From Uranotaenia lowii (Eukaryota; Arthropoda; Insecta; Diptera; Culicidae): a stretch of 64,000 nt of DNA. The translations under genes were made by a program, and so were the position numbers. Where the stretch lies: NCBI RefSeq assembly GCF_029784155.1, contig NC_073692.1, positions 232,394,503-232,458,502 on the forward strand. The letters run 5' to 3'. The notes under the pieces were generated by a model. It was not told where the DNA came from. It ran no database searches and worked only from the letters and a program-made list of their open reading frames with translations. This document shows, piece by piece, positions 22,243-32,282 of the stretch (positions are counted from its first letter, which is position 1; each line of letters begins with the position of its first letter).

Positions 22243-22552
22243 TATAAGGGTATATACGGACGATAGTATTGGCGAAAAATTGGCCTCAGCCATAACCTCA
22301 AACTTTGATTTGCTGGCGGCCTCACCAGTGATGCTAGGTGCGTTACTATAATCAGTATTTGTTTGATTTCAACTAATTATAATATTTCTGAATTGATTAA
22401 ATTTTTTAAATGTCAACAGCTAAACGTTTGAATTCATTATGAGGCGTCCCAAAATGGATGAAGATAAGCCATATTTTTCTAATGAATTTTCAAGGTGAAT
22501 TTAAAATATCTGAAATATGTTTCATCTGCTTGATAGATTCAAATTTGTTTCT
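22243..22552. repeat. Repeat E, plus-orientation copy
   Basis: About 300 bp starting TATAAGGGTATATACGGACG. A reverse-complement copy of about 90% identity lies at 27285-27572. It separates RTE copies 1 and 2. No coding frame. It may be a solo MITE or one arm of a larger element. Confidence 0.7.
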
Positions 22553-24430
22553 ATAGTGATGGGAAAGATGCAAAAGCGCGTGATCGGGTGGTGGCCGATC
22601 AACTCACGAATGTGCCGGTTGAGAATCAAGGGCCGGTTCTTCAACATCAGCATCATCAACGTGCACAGCCCTCACCTCGGAAGTACCGGTGACGACAAAG
22701 ACGAATTCTACGCGCAGCTGGACCGTGAATACGACCGTTGCCCAAAACATGATATCAAGATCGTCATCGAGGATGTTAATGCTCAGGTCGGCCAGGAGGA
22801 GGAATTTAAACCGACAATTGGAAGGTTCAGTGCACACCAGCTGACCAACGAAAACGGCCTCAGACTAATAGATTTCGCCGCCTCCAAACGAATGGCCGTA
22901 CGTAGTACCTTTTTCCAGCACCGCCTCCCACACAAGTACACCTGGAGATCACCGTACCAAACTCAATCACAGATCGACCACGTTTTGATCGACAGCCGGC
23001 ACTTCTCGGACATCATCGACGTCAGATCCTGTCGGGGCGCCAACATCGAGTCGGACCATTATCTGGTGATGGTGAAGATGCGCCCAAAACTCTCCGTAGT
23101 GAACAACACGCGAAACCGGCGCCCGCCTCGGTTAAATATCGCGCGACTGAAGCAACCTGAGGTCGCGGCAGACTACGCGCAATCGGTCGAAGCAGCGCTG
23201 CCGGCAGAGGGCGAGCTTGACGAAGCCCCTCTCGAGGACTGTTGGGATACCATCAAAACAGTCATCAACAGTGCTGCGGAGAACGTCATCGGTTATGTGG
23301 AGCGATTTCGCCGGAACGACTGGTTCGACGAGGAGTGTAGGAGAGTGATGGACGAAGAGAATGCCGCGCGGGCGGCAGTAGTGCAGAGAGGCACCCGTCG
23401 AAATGTGGAAAATCACCGAGAGCGGAAGAGGCAGCGAGTCCGACTTTTCCAGGAGAAAAAGCGCCGCCTGGAGGAGAAGGAGCTCGAGGAGCTGGAGCAG
23501 CTGCATCGTTCCCAAGAAACACGAAAGTTCTATCAGAAACTCAACGCATCCCGCAAAGGCTTCGTGCCGCAAGTCGAAATGTGCCGGGATAAGGACGGGG
23601 GTATCCTGACGGACAATCGTGAGGTGATCAAAAGGTGGAAGCAGCACTTCGATGAACACCTGAACGGCGCACATGCAGGAGATCAAGACGGTGGGGGAAG
23701 GTACATCGCCGGCGTAGCCAACGACGAAGAGAAGCCACTCCCAACGATGAGTGAAGTTAAGGAAGCCATTCGCCAGCTGAATAGAAACAAGTCGGCTGGG
23801 AAGGATGGCATCGCAGCTGAACTCATCAAAATGGGCCCGGACAGGTTGGCCGATTGCCTACACCGGTTGATAATCCGGATCTGGGACATAGAACAGCTAC
23901 CGGAAGAGTGGAAGTAGGGGGTAATATGCCCCATCTACAAGAAGGGCGACAAATTGGACTGTGAGATCTACCGAGCGATCACTGTCCTCAATGCCGCCTA
24001 CAAAGTGTTGTCCCGAATCCTACTCCGCCGCCTAACGCCACAAGCAAACAGATTCGTGGGAAGTCATCAGGCCGGCTTCATGGAGGGATGGTCAACGACG
24101 GACCAGATATTCACTTTACGGCAAATCCTCCAAAAATGCCGCGAACACCAAGTCCCTACGCACGAGTGTCCAGAAGGTGGTGAAGGCTGGCTGGATACGC
24201 TGGGCGGGACATGATGCGAGAATGCCGGACGACTGTCCTGCAAAACTGGCGTTCGCTACGAATCCGGTAGGAACAAGACGAGCGAGGTGGTTAGACCAAA
24301 TGGAGCGTGATCTGGCGAAAGTGGGGTGTCCGAGAAATTGGAAAACGGTTGCCATGGACCGAGTGAATTTTAGAAATTATGTTCGTCAAGTTATGTCGTG
24401 AGACGGAATACTATGTAAATAAATAAAGAC
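22553..24430 (+). mobile_element. RTE-clade LINE, copy 2 (5' truncated, internal deletion)
   Basis: Starts in the middle of the endonuclease (same point as 20085 of copy 1) and runs through the endonuclease 'SDH' block and early polymerase. A G-to-T change makes a TAG at 23914-23916 (GAAGGAGGG to GAAGTAGGG). About 850 bp of polymerase, including the F-A-D-D block, is deleted at 24161, joining to the C-terminal domain (WAGHDARMPDDCPAK). The 3' end carries the RTE tail 'tatgtaaataaataaa' at about 24425. Nucleotide identity to copies 1 and 3 is very high, indicating recent activity. Confidence 0.9.
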
Positions 24431-25865
24431 TTTAGGGTAGTGAATAAACTTTTAGAACTCTCTTTGTCTGATACTTATAAACTGTGAAATGAGAACTAAT
24501 ATGGCAAAAAATAGTCAACGGACCTTTTATCTTTGGATTTTGCTAAATTTTTGCCAAAGGTCAGGGCACCCTGAATTAAGGATCAAGTCTCCTTTGGTAA
24601 AGGATCGAGTCCCTTTTGACTTAAAAATATAACTTTTTTCCTATTATTGTAAACGTTATTACAAGCTTTCTTACAAACATGTGTTTATGTGACTTATTTG
24701 TTCAGAATAAGAAGAAAAAGCATTATAAAAGAACAAAATATGATAATAATCCAAATCGTAAATTTTTTGGACGCGATCTTTTCTTGTTCGCATATGTCCA
24801 GACTGGATTCTATTTTTTCCAAGCTTAGCTCTAACGAATCACAAGGAAAATATTTGGAGCAATCTGCGCCTTCCAGAGGTGAACCAGCCTGTGGCTGAAA
24901 ACCTCTTAAATAAAGACAAAAAAAAATTGCGTTTTTATTTTTTGTCCAAATAATGATAACAACGTTTCTTCGTTTTTGAAGCCCCAGCCCGTGTAGTAGA
25001 GGATTGCTTTCAAGTCTTCTATGCCAACGGTCATGAGATCGAATCCCACTGCTTACATAGTACATGTTCTGAGGGTTGGTGGTTTAAGAAAAAATAAAAC
25101 TCTTCGAGGAAATATCAAGTTTCATAAAGATACTGTGTGAGTTTGTGTTCGTTAAAAAAAAGTCTATAAACTCATAAAAAAGCAAGATACAAGTACAAGT
25201 GCACTAAAAACGTTCATTAATCTGCAATCAAAGAATATTCACTTCGATGTTTTAAAAAAATACACTGTTTACCTTAGGCGTTGGTTCTAGTTTAAATCGT
25301 TAACTATAGAATTAAATATTTGCGTGCGAATTTGGAAAAAATACCTTTAAGGATGCACATTTAGACTCGTTATCTTTTTGGCTTTTTTGCAGAGCAAAGC
25401 CGGACTCTTATCAGAATTTCCTCATGCATTTTCAAGTGTGTCTGCCAAATTGGAAATCTTTTGAACTTATCTCTGATTTGCGCAATGAATTTTCATGAAA
25501 AAAAAATCAATTTTTCTTCAAAATGTTCGTATAAGTCTTTAAGCAAGCCACTGTTCAAATAAAACGGTAATTTTATGAGCCGTGGTGGTTGATATCAGCA
25601 GCATAAATCTGTTTTAAATAATACGTTGAAAACAAACCGAAAAAAATTAAATAAAATCTTAATCTTAAAACTTCTACAGAAATTTTACATACAAGTTTGA
25701 ATGATTAGACATTTTCATGTAAAGATTGACCTTTTCATCACGTTTCATTTGTTCAAAATGCAGTTAACTCAAGAATAGAAGCAAAGTTACTCCTGGCCCA
25801 GTCCTGGGGTACTTGAATAAATAAGATATGTTTGCTTGAACATTGTGTAAAGAAAACTTGGAGAA
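24431..25865. repeat. AT-rich stretch with an old MITE fragment
   Basis: 24445-24625 is a diverged copy of the interior and right part of the MITE at 28774-29749 ('tgtgaaatgagaac', 'gatcaagtctcc'). The rest to 25865 has no recognised gene; a 123-codon minus-strand frame at 24694-25065 has no motif. Confidence 0.5.
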
Positions 25866-25867
25866 TA

Positions 25868-27126
25868 AAGGGTGATATGGTCAAAATTTGGTCAAGGGAA
25901 AATGCGTGTAAATCGGTGAAATCGTTTATTTAAAAAATCAAATTAAATTTCTTTTTCAAGTTTAATCAGTATAAAATTCAGAAAAAATAATCAGCTAGGC
26001 TTCCGCTTTTCCAAATCCGAATTGCCTGGCCTTACGCTTAACCTCTGCCATCAGATTTTGTACAGCCACCTTGTCCACCATCTTCGCCGCAGAAAGCCAG
26101 TTTGCCTTGAACTGCTGCTCGTCCTTTTTTGGGCAGTTTTTTGGTCTTCTTAAGGTTCCGCTTGACAGTAGCCCAGTATTTCTCAATTGGGCGGAGCTCT
26201 GGCATGTTGGGAGGGTTCTTGTCCTTGGGAACCATTTGCACGTTGTTGGCGGCGTACCACTCCATGGCCTTTTTACCATAATGGCAAGATGCCAAATCCG
26301 GCCAAAACAGTAGGTACGGAACAACCGTGTTCCTTCAGGAAAGGCAGCAGACGTTTATTCAAACATTCTTTCATGTAAATGTCTTGGTTGACAGTCCCGG
26401 AAGCTATGAAAATGCTGCTTTTCAAGCCACAGGTACAGATGGCTAGCCAAACCAGATATTTCTTCGCAAACTTTGACAGTTTCTTGTGCTTGAAAATATC
26501 TGCTACCTTTCCCCTTCCTTTTGCCGTATAAAACTCCTGTCCCGGAAGCTGCTTTGACGTAGGTTTCGTCGTTCATTACCACGCAGTCAAACTTCGTCAG
26601 CATCGTCGTGTACAGCCTCCGGGATTGCGCTTTGGTCGTCGTAATTTGTTTATCATCGCGATTTGGAGTCACTACCTTCTTGTAAGTCGATAATCCGGCT
26701 CGATTTTTTGGCTCGATGCACGGTTGTAGACGATACACCCAGCTTATTTGCGGCATCTCGTAGAGAGGTTATGGTTTCGCTTGAAACTACCGGCAACTCT
26801 CTTTGTCGTCTCAGCGGCTTCCGGTGTTCGATTTCCCCCCAATCCAGACTTCCTGGCTGTCGACAAACGTTTCCCAAATAGTTTAATTACATTTGTAACA
26901 ATTGATTTGGCAACTTTTAGCGATTTTGCCAGCTTTGCGGGCGACTAGCTACGCTGCTCTTCTTCCTTGGATGGCATTTTGACAACTGAAGAGTGAATTC
27001 CAAAATCAAAATAGGAGCAACATTCTACACACACCTTCAAAATGAGGGATGTTCAGGTTTTTTGAATGCAAAATTGAAAGAAATACGTCAAGTTAATATT
27101 GACCAAATTTTGACCGTATCACCCTT
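25868..27126 (-). mobile_element. Tc1/mariner element of DD37E type
   Basis: The left end AAGGGTGATATGGTCAAAAT and the right end (complement of AAGGGTGATACGGTCAAAAT) form inverted repeats of at least 27 bp with one mismatch. TA dinucleotides flank both sides (25866-25867 and 27127-27128). Total length 1,259 bp, usual for the superfamily, with one transposase gene on the minus strand. TA duplication, length and the D-E spacing place it in the mosquito ITmD37E group. Confidence 0.9.
25995..26977 (-). pseudogene. DD37E mariner transposase, frameshifted
   Basis: Starts at ATG 26977 (MPSKEEEQ), with an in-frame TAG after residue 10. A helix-turn-helix region follows (SIVTNVIKLFGKRLS and later LRDAANKLGVSSTTVHRAKK, in a shifted frame). 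The catalytic triad can still be read: first Asp in VVMNDETYVK (about 26575), second in FWPDLASCHY (about 26295), Glu in LRPIEKYW (about 26180). Thirty-seven residues separate the second Asp and the Glu. At least three frameshifts are needed to read it through, so it is inactive. The C-terminus (RQFGFGKAEA) ends at TAG 25995. Confidence 0.85.
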
Positions 27127-27284
27127 TATGTGGATATGTTTAAAATATTGAAAGCATCTAGGCGATTATTTTTAAAGTCAACATAGATGGGGCTTTCCTA
27201 AATTTACATGTTTGTAACAGTGGGTGATTTTACATTCGTTTAGAAGTTAGAAACAACTCTTTTTTAATGTACCAAGCAGTACAT

Positions 27285-27572
27285 GAAAATATATTTCAGA
27301 TGTTTTGAATTTACCTTGAAAATTCATTAGCAAAAGATGGCTTATCTTCATCCATCTCGGGACGCCCCGTAAAGAATTCAAACGTTTAGCTGTTAATAGT
27401 TAAAAAACTTAATCAATCCAGAAATATTATAATTAGTTTAAAACAAGCAAATACTGATTTTAGTAACGCACCTAGCATCACTGGTGAGGCCACCATCAAA
27501 TCAAAATTTGAGGTTATGGCTGAGGCCAATTTTTCGACAATACTATCGTCCGTATATACCCTTATACCACTG
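27285..27572. repeat. Repeat E, inverted copy
   Basis: Reverse complement of 22243-22552, from 'tgttttgaatttac' to 'cgtccgtatatacccttata'. Together the two copies bracket RTE copy 2 and the mariner in inverted orientation, 4.7 kb apart. Confidence 0.7.
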
Positions 27573-28655
27573 ACCATACTGACTGGACACTCGATTTCGT
27601 TTTCTGGATAATTTTTCCAACAGTACGCAATGTCGATTCCAGAGTGCGCATCGAGAAATGCTATCCGAGTTAGGAAATGCCACCCAACTTTAAAAAAAAA
27701 ACAGGCAATTTCTACGATAAAATCGGGCTAAACAGGTACTTTTTTCCTACAGGGCATTTTTTGTCAATTTTTTCAGGTTCGCCACCTGCCGTCGGTATTG
27801 CGAACCTGCCAAATCTGACAACAAAAAATTTGACAGAAAATGGTTGAATTTTTGCTTTAAGTGTCATGTCAGTGTTATCAGTGCTTATTTAGTTCCTCCA
27901 CAATCATTAGTTAATTCACGTATCATTTCACCAAAAAATGTTCGTTTATTCGGGTGTAAGTTTACCAATCATTAAGCTTTACATGAATTTCGGTCATCGA
28001 AAACTTCTTCTGTGATTTCAAATATGTCTTTATTTTCAATATTAGTCACATAGAATGTCCATGGCAACACCCGAATATCAACATGAAAATCAACAAGTTT
28101 CTGGCAAACATTCAGGGGCATTCTTTGCTGGTATACATTCAAGGGGCAATTGTATTGAGCTATAGCAACCAAGAAGTGTTTTGTTTTGCTTGCAAAAAAG
28201 TGACCCATCAAAGTGTGGAATTTGGTGGATGCTGTAACAATTATGGTCACTTTTATTTTGCCAAATATTATTGAATTTTGGATATTTATTCGCTCACTTT
28301 AATTTAGACAATGTAAACTCGACATTTGTGCTGATATGAGATCAATTTATTTTGTTAGAATCATTGAAATAAGTCAACTCTATAACATTGGAATTTTATG
28401 CGATAGTTCGACTGATAATAGTTGACGTATGATAAATACTGTTCAAAAAGCATTTATAAGGTTATCAAGCACACGCATAACATTTTCAATGAATTTTGAT
28501 GATATTATCGATAAACTAAAAGTAATAGTATAACATAATTTCTTTTAGTTCAGTAGGATTGCGAGCCATAAAGATGTTGAGATTACAAAATGGTTCCACT
28601 CAAGGTGCTTTTTCAGTTCCACTAAAGATCAGAATTCTTACTTCAATAAAAATAA
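27573..28655. other. Unassigned, AT-rich
   Basis: A possible hairpin around GGTTCGCC..GCGAACC near 27777-27805. A 92-codon minus-strand frame (27972-28250) and a 63-codon plus-strand frame overlap here; neither is recognised. Confidence 0.4.
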
Positions 28656-28658
28656 AAG

Positions 28659-28774
28659 CTCTAGAGTAATTAAAATTGACTCTAAAACATTCTACAAATC
28701 ATCATAAGACAGCAGAAATCCAGATCTATCCGCTGAGTTAAAAAATATTCGTTTGGATATAACCCATATCCATA
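28659..28774. repeat. 116-bp duplicated segment, copy X (unoccupied site)
   Basis: The same sequence is found again at 29951-30004 joined to 46479-46545, that is, split by LTR-2. Copy X therefore shows what the LTR-2 target looked like before insertion ('cataagacagcagaaatcc'). Confidence 0.85.
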
Positions 28775-29748
28775 GGGGAGAATGAGGATACATGATCCCT
28801 GGGGATACTTGATTCCTTAGCTATATCTCGAAAGTGGAATGTCTTACAAAGATCAAATGTTCTGGAAAAATGTGCCAAAATGAGCAAAATAACAATGCTT
28901 GTAGTTTAAAATTTTTTAACAAAATAATTGTTTGAGTAATTGAACTTTGTTTGAAAAATTTCACAAAATGTAACTTGAAGCTCTTTTTTCATCACTTTAA
29001 AATGTTCCTTACATGGGAAAATTATGAAAAAAATATTTGTTCCAATGTATCAATCGTTCGAGCGTAAAATGAACTTCATAATGCCATATTTTCAAAGCAT
29101 TGGAAATTTCTCAAATTTTTTCAGAAAAAGTTTTCTAAAATTTTTATTAGGGGTACTATTGATCCCCTAGAGTTGGGTACAATTGTCCCCCTTCCAAACG
29201 GCATATTCTTCTTCTGAATTGATTGTTATGATTGCTGATTACGAAATTATTAATATTTATCCAAAAACTAATATTTATCAAACAATTGTCTAAAGAAAAG
29301 AGCAAAAATAATTAATTTTCTCTTAATTATAAAAAATACCGCCTTTAAGTATGCAATGTTATTAGCGTTGAGACAGAGTTATAGAATTTACTTTTTATGT
29401 CTGCTATAAATTGTGAAATGAGAACAAACATGAAAAAAATATTCAATTAACATTTTATCTTGGGGTTTTGTTTGATTTTTATACAAGGATTAGGGCTTCC
29501 TGAATAAAAGATCAAGTCTCCTTCAATAGGGGATCAAGTCTCCCCTAACTTCAGAAAAATCGCATTTTTTTTACTCCCACGAAAATGCTTCTGGTTCATC
29601 AACGGGTTCAAGTATCGTTCTAATTTTTGGAGCATAGAAACTTGAAGTTACAAGCTGTCAGAAAATGTCAAAGACGGCGAGTTGCTAAATTTTTCAAAAA
29701 AGATATGGTGAAAATAAGAAAAGGGAATCAAGTATCCCCACTCTCCCC
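28775..29748. mobile_element. MITE with TA target duplication
   Basis: Ends GGGGAGAATGAGGATACATG and the complement of GGGGAGAGTGGGGATACTTG form inverted repeats of about 26 bp, with TA on both sides (28773-28774 and 29749-29750). Interior AT-rich, no transposase. Diverged pieces of the same family occur at 24445-24625 and 50377-50480. Confidence 0.75.
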
Positions 29749-29819
29749 TACTTTTGGAAATTTAATAAATTATCCAACATCAGTTGAAAAATTTGAGAAG
29801 TCTGTTTTTGTATAAATGA

Positions 29820-29950
29820 AAAAAAATTTTTCGGCCTATTCGGCCGAATACCTAGCTCAACTATTCGGTGAGCCGAATATTCGGCTTAACAGTTTTTTGG
29901 CGGTATTCGGCGCCGAATATTCGGCCGACCGAATATTCGGTACATCTCTA
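29820..29950. repeat. CCGAATATTCGG-type short repeat cluster
   Basis: About ten 'attcggc' or 'gccgaat' words in 120 bp, forming overlapping palindromes (ggccgaatattcggcc-like). A dispersed short repeat of this kind occurs widely in arthropod genomes. Function unknown. Confidence 0.6.
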
Positions 29951-30004
29951 CTCTAGAGTAATTAAAATTGACTCTAAAACATTCTACAAATCTTCATAAG
30001 ACAG
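29951..30004. repeat. 116-bp duplicated segment, copy Y left half
   Basis: Matches the first 54 bp of copy X (28659-28774) with one difference and ends in the target duplication GACAG (30000-30004). Confidence 0.85.
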
Positions 30005-30287
30005 TGTGGAGTGTCTATATTACAAAGCGCACTAATATCGTTATTAGCTGCATCATTGACATCAAGTAGCCCCTCGTCGGCCGAATCATCGCCCATCCTT
30101 CGCCCGCATTCAACTGTCACACAAGCCAGCCAGTCATGCGCCAATTCATCGTCCTTGACGCGTACTCCGGCAATCACCGCAGCAGCAGACTTTTCCCGCA
30201 GCGCCGATGGCTTTTCCTCGCCGGACATTAGCAGACCACAAAAGGTAAGAACCCCGCAAAGGAACCTACCCCAAAGCAGAACCCACA
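30005..30287 (+). repeat. LTR-2 left LTR
   Basis: TGTGGAGTGTCTAT...AACCCACA, 283 bp. A splice-donor-like AAAAG/GTAAGA sits at 30245 near its 3' end, which would place the donor in the transcribed part. Open frames through it on both strands are present in both LTRs and are not taken as genes. Confidence 0.9.
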
Positions 30288-30289
30288 AT

Positions 30290-30305
30290 TGGCGCTCCTG
30301 CCAGG
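30290..30305 (+). promoter_or_regulatory. LTR-2 primer-binding site candidate
   Basis: TGGCGCTCCTGCCAGG starts two bases after the LTR. It differs from the LTR-1 site by one substitution and one missing T. The reverse complement again fits a tRNA 3' end. Confidence 0.65.
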
Positions 30306-30740
30306 TTGTTCCTCTTGTGTGGAACAATGAAGTATAACTATGAACCAAAGAGATCTTCGACTTTTTTTTCACAGTTCAGATAGTCGCCATTTTGATGACT
30401 CTGCATCAATTTCTTTTATTTTGTTGTTTGCTTACTGTGCCGGGAATCAAAAACATAATTTTTGCCTAATCCTAAATCAATTTAAATCAAAAGGGTGTAC
30501 CACAGGCCAGGAAAATGTACAACTTTGTTGGTAAGAAAAATTGAACCTGATGCAAAATTTTGATTACCTAAATGCTTAAGTTAGACAGCAACCGTTTTTT
30601 AAAGAGAGTGATTGGTGAATTGATTGCGTGGCACAGACCCTTGCCAAGCTGAAAAATAGTTTACTGGTGCATGGAATCGAGATGGTAGCCCCTTTATTTA
30701 GTTAAACTGTTTTTTTCCCTGATAGTTCATTTAGTGTTTT
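30306..30740. other. LTR-2 leader before the array
   Basis: AT-rich, no motif recognised. Confidence 0.5.
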
Positions 30741-31317
30741 GGCGCGATGCAGACTTCCGCCTAACAAGATTTGTTTGTTGCTTCAAATCACTGACGCGAT
30801 GCAGACTTCCGTCAGAAAGAGTTCTTGATTGATAAGTATTGTTGTCGGTCAATTGGCGCGATGAAGACTTCCGCCTAGCATGGTTTGAATCTCTGACGCG
30901 ATGCAGACTTCCGTCAGTAAGAGTTCTTGATTGATAAACAGTAATTTGGCGCGATGCAGACTTCCGCCTAACATGATTTGAATGGGCTTCAAATCTCTGA
31001 CGCGATGCAGACTTCCGTCAGTAATAGTTCTTGATTAATAAGTAGTCATTTGGCGCGATGCAGACTTCCGCCTAGCATGGTTTGAATGTTGCTTCAAATC
31101 TCTGACGCGATGCAGACTTCCGTCAGTAAAACTTCTATGGTGCGATGCAGACTTCCGTCATTAAAGGTCTTTGATTGATATACAGTTACTCGGCGCGATG
31201 AAGACTTCCGCCTAGCTTGAATGAAAAAGTTCTAGTTTGCTGATGAGCAGATTGGCGCTATGAAGCTATGACTTGAGAGTTGCCTTGAATCTTTGGCTCG
31301 ATGCAGGCTTCCGTCAG
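30741..31317 (+). repeat. LTR-2 leader array of covarying dyads around CGATGCAGACTTC
   Basis: Type A units (GGCG-CGATGCAGACTTC-CGCC) start at 30741, 30855, 30948, 31052 and 31192. Type B units (CTGACG-CGATGCAGACTTC-CGTCAG) start at 30791, 30893, 30997 and 31102. A B-like unit at 31139 has arms ATGGTG and CGTCAT that still pair if G-U is allowed. Degraded units follow near 31253, 31294 and 31376. A and B alternate strictly up to 31126, at spacings of 38-64 bp, mostly 49-55. Spacers are also conserved by type (after B: 'agttcttgattgata'; after A: 'tttgaat..cttcaaatct'). The centre is constant while the arms change together, which argues for a selected stem or dyad. Confidence 0.85.
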
Positions 31318-31330
31318 TAAAGTTTTTTGT

Positions 31331-31740
31331 AACTAAGCTTTAACTCTAACTTCGTTTGGCTTGATTTGAAATATCAGGCGCAGTACAGATTCCTGTCGAT
31401 AAATCCCATTGCTTGACGATGATGAATGATTCTACTCATTGATTCAATCGCTTATGATTATGCTACTTATATGTCCTTTGAATATGTTTCTTGTAAATTG
31501 TGCCAGCCACAACGTGCTGACTGATGTATATTTTGCCTGAACTGAAGACAGATGAATCATTCGTGTCACATTCCAGAATCCATTCAAAGTTAGTCTTTAA
31601 TCTGAAAATAACATATTATCAAAAAAGAGCCACGCATGGAAATCGAATCGTCTTAAATGTGAGAAGCCAGAAATTGACTTTGTACCCACTCCAGCAGTAA
31701 GAAAAAACCCATCAAATGATATAAAATTATGCTTACATTA
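31331..31740. other. LTR-2 interior between the array and the I element
   Basis: No gene or repeat recognised apart from decaying array-like words at its start. Confidence 0.45.
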
Positions 31741-31751
31741 ATTATTATTAA

Positions 31752-31785
31752 ACATTCGTTTCGCATCACTCACTGGAGACGGTCG
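31752..31785 (+). promoter_or_regulatory. Internal RNA polymerase II promoter of the I element (Inr + DPE)
   Basis: ACATTC around 31754 matches the insect initiator TCAKTY except at its first base. GGTCG at 31781-31785 falls exactly at +28 to +32 from A31754 and fits the downstream promoter element RGWYV. The predicted start coincides with the element end set by the target duplication. TATA-less promoters of this kind drive I and Jockey elements. Confidence 0.7.
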
Positions 31786-32282
31786 AGTTTGTTTTCTCTC
31801 GCGTGTGTGGCAAAAGTTAACATTATTTGCCCCTTATACCTACCGTGTAGTGCCGCTATCCGAATTATCCGGACCTACGTACCGTTACACCGGATAGCTA
31901 AGTTCAGAACGGCAGTGAAATCGTGTAGCTGGTTCGTCAAATCACCCAGCAAATCATCATCCCGGCTGAATACAATAGCCTTGGTTCAGCATCCATTCGC
32001 TACCAAACAAAGGACCACGTTGTTGGCATCAGGTTTGATAGAGTGGTCCACATTAATAGAGTGGTTCATTTTTTTTTCCCAAAAAGTTTTTTTGGGTTTT
32101 TACTTTATTTTATTATTATTATTATTATTTTTTTTTTGGTTTTCTTCTTTAGCTTTTCACTTTCGTTATTATTATTAGTTTTTTTTTTTAATTTATATTA
32201 TATATAATTTTTTTTTTTAATTTAATTCTAAATTGCGGTTGCATCTCCTCCTGAGCCCATTAGTTCGGAAAGTCACCGGCTG
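31786..32282 (+). other. I element 5' UTR
   Basis: Non-coding leader, T-rich in its second half. A stem GCTATCCG / CGGATAGC (about 31855-31900) could form. Confidence 0.6.

Noticed and set aside
30011..30337. Ser/Ala-rich 108-codon frame in the LTR
   Set aside because: It lies within the LTR, rec­urs with the second LTR, changes its C-terminus with the flank, and an opposite-strand frame of similar length overlaps it.
31240..31265. Hammerhead ribozyme core (CTGATGAG) in the LTR-2 leader, which would make it a retrozyme
   Set aside because: No matching GAAA with a stem II and no cleavage-site stem could be drawn; the word occurs in a degraded array unit.
11234..31317. CRISPR-like regularly spaced repeats
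   Set aside because: The repeats are spaced about 50 bp but the spacers are themselves repeated, units alternate in two forms, no cas-like genes exist and the context is a eukaryotic LTR retroelement.
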